From: Haliclona indistincta
Taxonomy: Eukaryota > Porifera > Demospongiae > Haplosclerida > Chalinidae
DNA length: 64,000 nucleotides
NCBI GenBank assembly: GCA_964017065.1
Contig: OZ024792.1
Span: forward strand, 4,769,754 to 4,833,753
Direction: 5' to 3'
A program made the position numbers and the translations under genes. The notes under the pieces were generated by a model, which did not search any database, was not told the origin of the DNA, and worked only from the letters and a program-made list of their open reading frames with translations. Positions 31,401-40,400 of the stretch are shown in pieces. Position 1 is the stretch's first letter. The number at the start of each line of letters is the position of its first letter.

Positions 31401-34400
31401 CTTGCTCACTCTCACCTTCACAGAGACAGTCAGCATGCTTGAGTTCAACTTCACAGGCATTATCATTACAGGTGGTCTTGATCCTGACAGTGACAGACTT
31501 CAGTTGACTGGTGGTAATATAACATCTGGAGACAATGATATTGTGGTCATTATGCTCACATTTGACGATCTCAATTATATCAAAAACAACTCCATGCTAG
31601 CCACGGAAGCATCAAACACGTTCATTCTCATTGACAACACTACCACTTTTGACATGAACATGAACTCTGTGGAGCAGATACTGGTACCAGTCCCTGTTCA
31701 GAACTATACTGCCGATGCTAAATCTCCTGCTCTACTGAGCTACGAGTTTGATCTAAACCAGGGCACACTCACGCTATCGTTCTCTGAGACTGTTGATGCA
31801 TCATCACTGGATGTGACTGGTATTCAGTTACATGATGAAACAAGCCCTCTCTTCACACTGACTAACTCCTCGGCTACAGACAGTTCAGATGGTCCGGTCA
31901 TTGTGGTGACAGTATCAGCCGTTGATTTGAACAATATCAAACAGATTGTATCTCTGGCTACCTCGATGAACAGCACGTTCCTCACCATCACTCAGAACAC
32001 TATCAACGACACCTCACAGAACATGGTTGAAGAGATCATCACTCCACTCCAGACAGCTCAGTTCACCCTTGATACAACAGACCCGATGCTGCTGTCATTC
32101 AGACTGGACATGAATAACACAGTCCCACCTCTACTGATCGTCTTGACCTTCTCTGAAACTGTCCGTTCCAACTCACTCTCTCCACAGCAGTTCATGCTGC
32201 GTGTCTCTGCTAATGACACCTCATCTAATGCTTCCTTCACCCTCACTGGCGGATCAGTTAGCAGTATCAACTCTACTGAAATCACGATCACAGTCAACTC
32301 GTCTGATCTTGAAGAGATACGTCTCCGACCTCCACTCGGTCATTATGTCAATACAACATACTTGAGCATCACTGATGCTGCTGTTGTGGACATGGCAGGT
32401 CTGTCTGTAGTACCAATCTCACAGCCAGCTTTACCTGCAGCTAACAATGATGCCGATCTAGTACCACCATTCCTATCAGAGTTCAGCTTTGACCTTAACC
32501 TGGGTTCCCTGGTCTTGACGTTCTCCGAGGACGTCACTCTTTCTAGTCTTGTTATCTACCAGATTACTCTCTTGGACAGTGCTGTCGGCTCTAAAGAAAA
32601 CTTCACTCTAGCAAACAGCACATCATCTCAACTGGCTGGCAATGAGATACAAGTCAATCTTACCACAGAAGAGTTGAATGAAGTGAAGATATTGACATCC
32701 TTAGCTTCATCAGCTTTCACTACATTCATCTCACTAGAACCAAACACCATCAATGATATAGCTGGCAATGATGGTCTTCCGACGACAGCTCTCAGGGTTC
32801 AGACATTCACTCCAGACACTACAAGACCTCAGCTATTAGCATTCAACTTCAGTCTAGTGACTAGAGAGGTCACTCTTGTCTTCTCCGAGACAGTGAATGC
32901 ATCGTCAATCAACCCGTCTGGAATAATATTTGTCAGCTCTGACTCAGCGACACCCGAGGAATCGCATCAACTAACCGGAGGAGTGGTGAGATCAGACGAT
33001 GGAACAGAGATTGTGATCCAGCTCACTGTGGCCGATAAGAACGCCATCAAGGCATTCACAATGCTTGCTGTCTCTAATGACTCTCTCTTCATTTCCATCC
33101 TACCTCAGCTAGTTGCTGACAATGCTGGTAACCTTGTTGTACAAATCCCAACCTCTTCAGCTATACCAGTGTCTAACTTCACTCCTGATCTCGATAGACC
33201 TTCCCTGCTCTCATTCGATCTCGACATGGATGAGGGTGTTCTTACACTGCATTTCAATGAAACTGTCAACAGAGACACATTGATGATTGATAGCTTCACT
33301 CTGCAAGATAATTCAACATTCATTGTGGCAAACTACACTCTAAATACCAGCACAGTGCAGACTACTAATGCAGCTGACATTGTTATTACTCTGTCTGTGT
33401 TTGATTTGAATGAGATCAAGCGCCAACGCCTCTGCTATGCCGTCAGTGTGTGCTACCTTGTCATGGAGGAAGGTGCTGTTCTAGACATGGTTGAGATGCC
33501 TGTTGCTGGCATCCCTGATGGCTCTGCTCTTCAAGTCAGCAATCTCACCAATGACACTACCTCACCAGAGTTGAGAGAATTCACATACATCAACTTGGAC
33601 ACACAAACAATCAGGCTCTCATTCTCTGAAACAGTCAATGCTTCCTCATTGAACTTCACGACCATCACTCTGGTGGACAGATTCAATCCTAGAATAGCCA
33701 ATGTGACTCTGACAGGAGGTTCGACCAATGATGATGATAGAAATATCATTGAATTCACTCTAGAACCATCTGATGTAGAGCAAATTAAAACAAACAACTT
33801 CCTCTGCACTCACAGAGGTAACTGCTACATCACGTTCACCTCTGAATTTGTGCGAGACATGGTTGACAACCCCATTATTCCTGTACTAATCGAACAATTC
33901 CCTGGCTATCCCGTCATGTTCTACGAAAAAGATGGCGTGCTTCCACAACTCAGTAATTTCACACTGAACATGAATTATAGTGTACTGACCCTCACTTTCG
34001 ATGAACCCGTCAGTGCCGCTTCATTGGAACCAACGGGCATAACCATCCAATCAAATTCCTCTAGTGTTCTCAATGGAGCCTTCAGCCACACTCTGACTGG
34101 TGGTACAACTACAAGTACTGATGGTCCAGTTATTGAGATAGAGTTGCTGTTAGATGATGTAAATGCACTGAAAGCATCTGTCTTTGCTAAGAGCATAAAT
34201 GACACATATCTTGCTATTGCAAGCTCTACTATCACTGATACTGCTTTCACACCTAACAGTGTCATGGAAATATCCACAGACAATGCAATCCAAGCAAGTG
34301 AATATATAGAGGATATGATTCCACCACAACTTGATTCTTATACACTCAATCTCAATACTGACCAGTTGATTCTCACTTTTAATGAGCCAGTTGATTTCCG

Positions 34401-37400
34401 ATCAGTTGACTGCTCTCAGATCACAATCCAGAATAACGACACTGCACCAACAGCATCTCGCCAACTCACTGGCTGTACTATTGACATTACCGATATCATA
34501 AGTGGAGTAAGAGTGCTCGTTCTCAATCTTATCAGACCTGATATAACAGCCATCAAGGACAATGCTCTACTAGCCAGCTCGAGAGAATCTCTATTCCTCT
34601 CATTTACAAATGGCACTGTCGATGACACATCAGGTGTACCAGTAGTGTTGCCTGACATGCCAGAAGGCACAACAAGCTTTACACCTGACAGTACTCGAGC
34701 TAGTCTGGTCTCATTCAACTATGATCAACTGAATGGTACCATCTCCCTCACATTCAGTGATGTAGTTAATGCAAGTTCTTTTGACCCAACAGCACTCACA
34801 TTACAACACGCCATGTACAGTGAGGAAGGACGAACATTCTCACCTTCCAGTAGCAGCTCTACCAGCAGTATGAATGGCTACATTGTCATCTTGCAGCTTT
34901 CACCATCTGATCTCCTGCTGTTGAAATCAAACACCGGTGTAGCTAGAGACGAGAGTGACACCTATATCACCTTCAGAGCATCACTCATTGATGACACTCA
35001 AGGAGTTGATGTTGTCCCTATTACCAACGGCAAGGCACGTAGGGTGTTTGAATTCACACCAGATCTTGATCCTCCAGCGCTAGTATTCTACAACTTAGAC
35101 ATGGATACTGGAGAACTGAATATCACATTCACAGATACTGTGAACACTACCACTTTCAACGTTAGCAAATTGACTTTCCTCAACTCCAACAGCATGTCAG
35201 CAGACCAACAGGTTCAGCTGACGGGTGGAAATATATCAAGATCTGATGACGGTTTGCAAATTACAGTGAAAATAGATGCTGACGACCTCAATGAAATAAA
35301 AGAAAACATCAACTTAGCCACACTGAGAGAAAACACTTATCTGAGAATAGACTCTGATGCTGTGTATGACTTAGCTATGAATCCATTCCCAGGTGATGAT
35401 GCAGGCATGCCGATGAACTTCATAGAAGACACAACTGAACCAGAATTGGCTGCATTCAGCTTAGACATGAACACTGGTGAACTCCAACTGACATTTGATG
35501 AGACAGTTCATGCTGCTTCTATTAACATCACTGGAATAACTCTGCAGAATCGCATGAGCAATGCTACACAGCAGTTTACTCTCGAAATGGCTAATTCCAC
35601 CACGGTCAACAGCACTGTTGTCACAGTATCGCTATCTCAATCTGACATTGATTCGATCAATGAACTGAGATCACTTGCAACAGAACCTGCCACCACCTAT
35701 CTGTCCATCACTTCTGATACTATTCGAGACATGAATGGAAACAATGTCGTAGAAAGAGCTTTAGCTGTTTCCAACTTCACCACTGACACTACTCCACCAC
35801 GAGTGATTTCTATCGGTCTTGATCTTGATATGGAGGTAGTGGAGTTCTTGTTCTCTGAAGTAGTAGCTTACAACACTTTTGATGAGACTGAGTTGACTCT
35901 GCAAAATGTCCGCAATGCCTCAGCTGCAAACACCACCTCGTATACACTGCAGAACAGCACCGTTAGACCCATAGACAGCACTGTGCTTTACCTGGACCTG
36001 AGTCCAACAGACCTCAATGAAATCAAGCGACTCTCTGATCTCGCAACCACACCTAACAATACCTATTTTGTCTTCACAAGTTTGCTTGTGTCTGACACAT
36101 TCGGCAACGCTGTGGTTAACTCTTCAGAAGAAGAGGCAGTCCGTGTTGACAACTTTGTTGTTGATAACACATCTCCAGTGCTGGTCTCATTTGTTCTTGA
36201 TATCAACGAAGGTCTTCTCATGTTGACTTTCAGTGAAACGGTCAATGCTACTACACTAGACATTTCTGCTATCACCATCCAATCGAGCTCTATGTCTGCT
36301 GTGGAAAGCTACAGTCTGCAGTCCAGCACATCTTCTCTTAATGACAGCACACTGATAGTCGTCTACCTCGATCAAGCAGACTTGGATGCTATCAAACTAT
36401 TCACAATGCTGGCTATCAATGAAAACAACACTTATCTGAACCTCAGCACTGGTCTTATCCTAGACATGAATAGGAACAGCTTCATGCAGGCTGTTTCAAA
36501 GGCTGAGACTGTTGTACCAGACACTACTTCTCCACAGCTCTTTGATTACATCTTTGACCTCAATGAGGGCACGATAGTACTGAACTTCACTGAAGCTGTG
36601 GATGTTGGTAGCCTCAATATCACACGTTTCATCCTTTACAACTCAGCTGATAGTAATGGCAGTGTGTCATTCCGTCTGACTAACACAAGTGGTTCTTCAG
36701 ATATGAATGGTAAAATATTCAACATCACGATCTCTGATGAAAATTTGAATGCAGTTAAAGCTAGTTTCGAACTGGCTACCAACCTCAACACAACCTATCT
36801 CTTCTTTGAGAATGGTTCTATTGCTGACACTGTAGGTAACATGGCACTTGCATTTGACAATCCACTCCAAGCCGAGTCATTTATTCCAGACACTACTCGT
36901 CCGCAGCTAATAAATGCTACATTCAATTTCAACGGTGGACTGCTCACTCTCTACTTCTCAGAAACAGTTGACGTGACAACATTCGATCCCACAGAAGTAT
37001 TCTTCCAAGACGAAATGTCATCACCTACGATCACCTTGCAACTGAATGGAGGGAACACAACTGTAGACAACTCGACCACCATCACAGTCACTCTTCTGAC
37101 TTCTGATCTCAATCAGCTGAAGAATTACAGTCTGTTCTTCACTTCACCGACCATTGCATTCGTCTCTGTCACTAACGAAACTGTTCTTGACATGAGCGGC
37201 AACAACATAGTCAGTGTACCACAAAGCATGGCTCTGATGGTCACTTCTGTTATCAAAGACAACGTCAGACCAGAAGTAACTGAGTTTGACCTGGACATGA
37301 ACAATGGTGTGCTCACTGTATACTTCTCTGAGACCATCAATCCTAGCTCTCTTAATGTGACACAGTTCTCTCTGCAAGATCAAGAGACGAACTCCTCAAT

Positions 37401-40400
37401 GAGTTACAACCTAACTGGCTCTGTGTCAGCTGTGTGGAACCTCACCTATGTTGTCATTACTCTCACTACTCCTGACATCAATGCTATCAAGATTCGGGAG
37501 TTGCTGGCAACTGACGAAAACTCCACTTACCTGATTTTCACCAGTAGTGGTGCTGCAGATTATGCTGGCAATAATCTTGTACCATCAAATGGAACACAGG
37601 GAATAGCTGTGTCAGAGTACACTCCTGATACCACTCCACCTGAACTCAGTACTTTTGATCTCAACTTCTCTGGCAAGCCACAGCAGTTGATGCTATCATT
37701 CTCTGAACCTGTTCGTTCTGACAGTGTCATGTTCGATACCATCACCTTCCAATCCGTTCTAAATGCATCAGCTGACAACTCGTCTGAATTCTACACCCTT
37801 TCTGGAGGCAATGTCACCAGTACCAGTTCAGACAGATTGTCATTCACCATCCAGCTTTCTTTTATAGATGTAGTCAACATTCAATCCAGAAGAATGTTAG
37901 CTATCAATGTTGACAGCACCTTCATATCTCTTGGCAATGGCACTGTACTAGACATGGCTTACAATCCATCGTCTTCGCGTTCAGACGAAGCTGGATTACA
38001 AGTATCTAACAACTATCAGGCTGACACTGAAAATCCTTCCCTCGAGACATTCACTTATGATGCAGACCAGGGTGTGCTCATTCTGACATTCAGTGAAGCT
38101 GTTGCTGTTAGCAGCTTCACTGTTGATGGCGAACTGACCATCCAGCAAGCACCAGGCAACCCAAGCAGTCTACCAGGCAAACGTCTTGAAGGTGGAACCA
38201 TTAGCGAGTCTGACTGGTACATTGTCAATGTCACTTTAACAACAAATGACTTTGACACTCTGAGAATACAGGTGCCTTACAGTCTATGTACCAACACAAC
38301 TAACTGCTTCATCAGCTCTACAACAAGCGGGTTCGTTTCGGACACGGCTGGTCTTCAAGTTGCACAGGTTGTCGACAACAGTGCTATTCAAGCATCAGGA
38401 TTCATACCTGATGTTACCGAACCTGTGCTAGAGGACTTCAGCTTTGATGTCCGCACACTCAATGCTATTTTACATCTGACATTCTCTGAACCAGTGAAGC
38501 TTAATTTCAACTACTCACTCATTGAGTTCCACAACGCCGGCAGTACTAGCACCTCAACTAGCATGCTGGCTCTGACAGGAGGCACAGTCACCTCTGCTGC
38601 CAGCAGCTTCACTTATAACTTCAACGTACCTCCTTCCTCATCATTCTCAGTAACAAACACTGTAGAGGTAGATATTGCTGTCACTAAAACAGACCTTGAT
38701 CTTCTGCTGAGTGACGTATCTCTTGGTACGAATGTCAACAACACATTCCTGTTCTTCTACAGTGGAGCACTCACTGATATGTACGACAATGACGTGGATG
38801 AGATGGGAGGACAGACAGTGCAAGCGTCCTCCGTCCTACCTGACGCAACACCTCCTGAGCTCTCTTCCTTCTCATTCGACCTGAACAATGGGCTCCTGTT
38901 GCTGAACTTCTCTGAGACTGTCAATGCATCATCATTGGACCCAACAGCTATAACACTACAGTCTTCAAGCACCAGTACGATGTACTCATACACTCTAACT
39001 GGTGGAAATGCTACCACTGAGGACATGCCTGAGGTCACACTACAGCTGACTGTAGATGACTTAAATGAGATCAAGCAAATTGCTGAACTAGCAACCTCAC
39101 TAACCAACACCTATCTCAGCGCTGAGGCAGAAACCATCTATGACATGGCTGGATTCAATCTGACCATCATTCCAAATGACACGGCCAGAATTGCATCAGG
39201 TTTTGACCAGGACACAACTAACCCTGTCCTGGTCTCTTTTTCTCTCAACTTGACCTCAGAACAGTTGTTGCTGACATTTGACGAGACTATCTCGTATTCC
39301 AGTGTAGTCCTGAGACTACTAACACTAGATTCAGGAGCAAATGGATCAGCAATCAATCTGACAGACTCCTCTACTGTATCAGAAAACAACTCCACCATTA
39401 TCACTATCTTCCTCAGCACACAGGACCTCAACCGTATCAAGCTGAACACCAATCTAGCTGTGAGTGACTCCTCTACATACCTGACAATAGCCTATGAAAC
39501 TGTACAAGACATGGCTACTGTACCGAACTTGGAACAAACTCTGCTAACAGACAACTTTACTGCCGATATGAACAATCCTTATTTAGAGACATTCCTGTTT
39601 GATCTAGACGAAGGTCTGATCACACTGAACTTCAATGAGGCAGTGAATGCAAGCTCAGTGAATGTGTCTCTAATGTCATTCCTAGACACTGCTAACGGCA
39701 GTATTATATTTGTTCCAGAGGCTCTGAATATCAACAGTACCAATGGTCCAAGGCTCAGGCTGTTCTTAACCACTGACGATCTAAACAAAATAAAACAAAA
39801 CACCAGCCTGTACACAGCCATGGCTAACACTTACCTTAACCTAGATGAGGGCTTTGTTTTGGACTTAAACAACAATCCACTTGAACCAGTTATCAATGTG
39901 ATCGCCCTCAATTTCACAGAGGACATGGGAAGTCCGATGCTGACATCCTTCGATTTCGATCTTAATGAAGGACTACTGTCACTAGTATTCTCAGAGACAG
40001 TCAATGCAAGCAGCTTCAATCCATCGGGCATCACTATCCAGTCCGTGCTCAATGCTACAATAGCAACTGACCAATATACACTCACAGGAGGTCTCCTTAC
40101 GTCACTTGTTGACAGCACTATCCTCACATTGCAAGTGACTACTGTTGACCTCGACATCGTCAAAGCGAGAGGCATAGCACTAGAGAACGTCACCACATGG
40201 CTCACAATGACATCCAATACCGTCTTGGACATGAGTGGTAACTCTGTTACACCTATTGTCAACAACTTTGATGCTGAACCAGTCTTAGAGTATGATCCAG
40301 ATGTCACTAGTCCTGTTCTAGTCAACTTCACTCTTGATCTGACTCAAGAGCTTCTCTTGCTCACATTCTCCGAGACAGTTGATGCAACATCTGTCAATGC

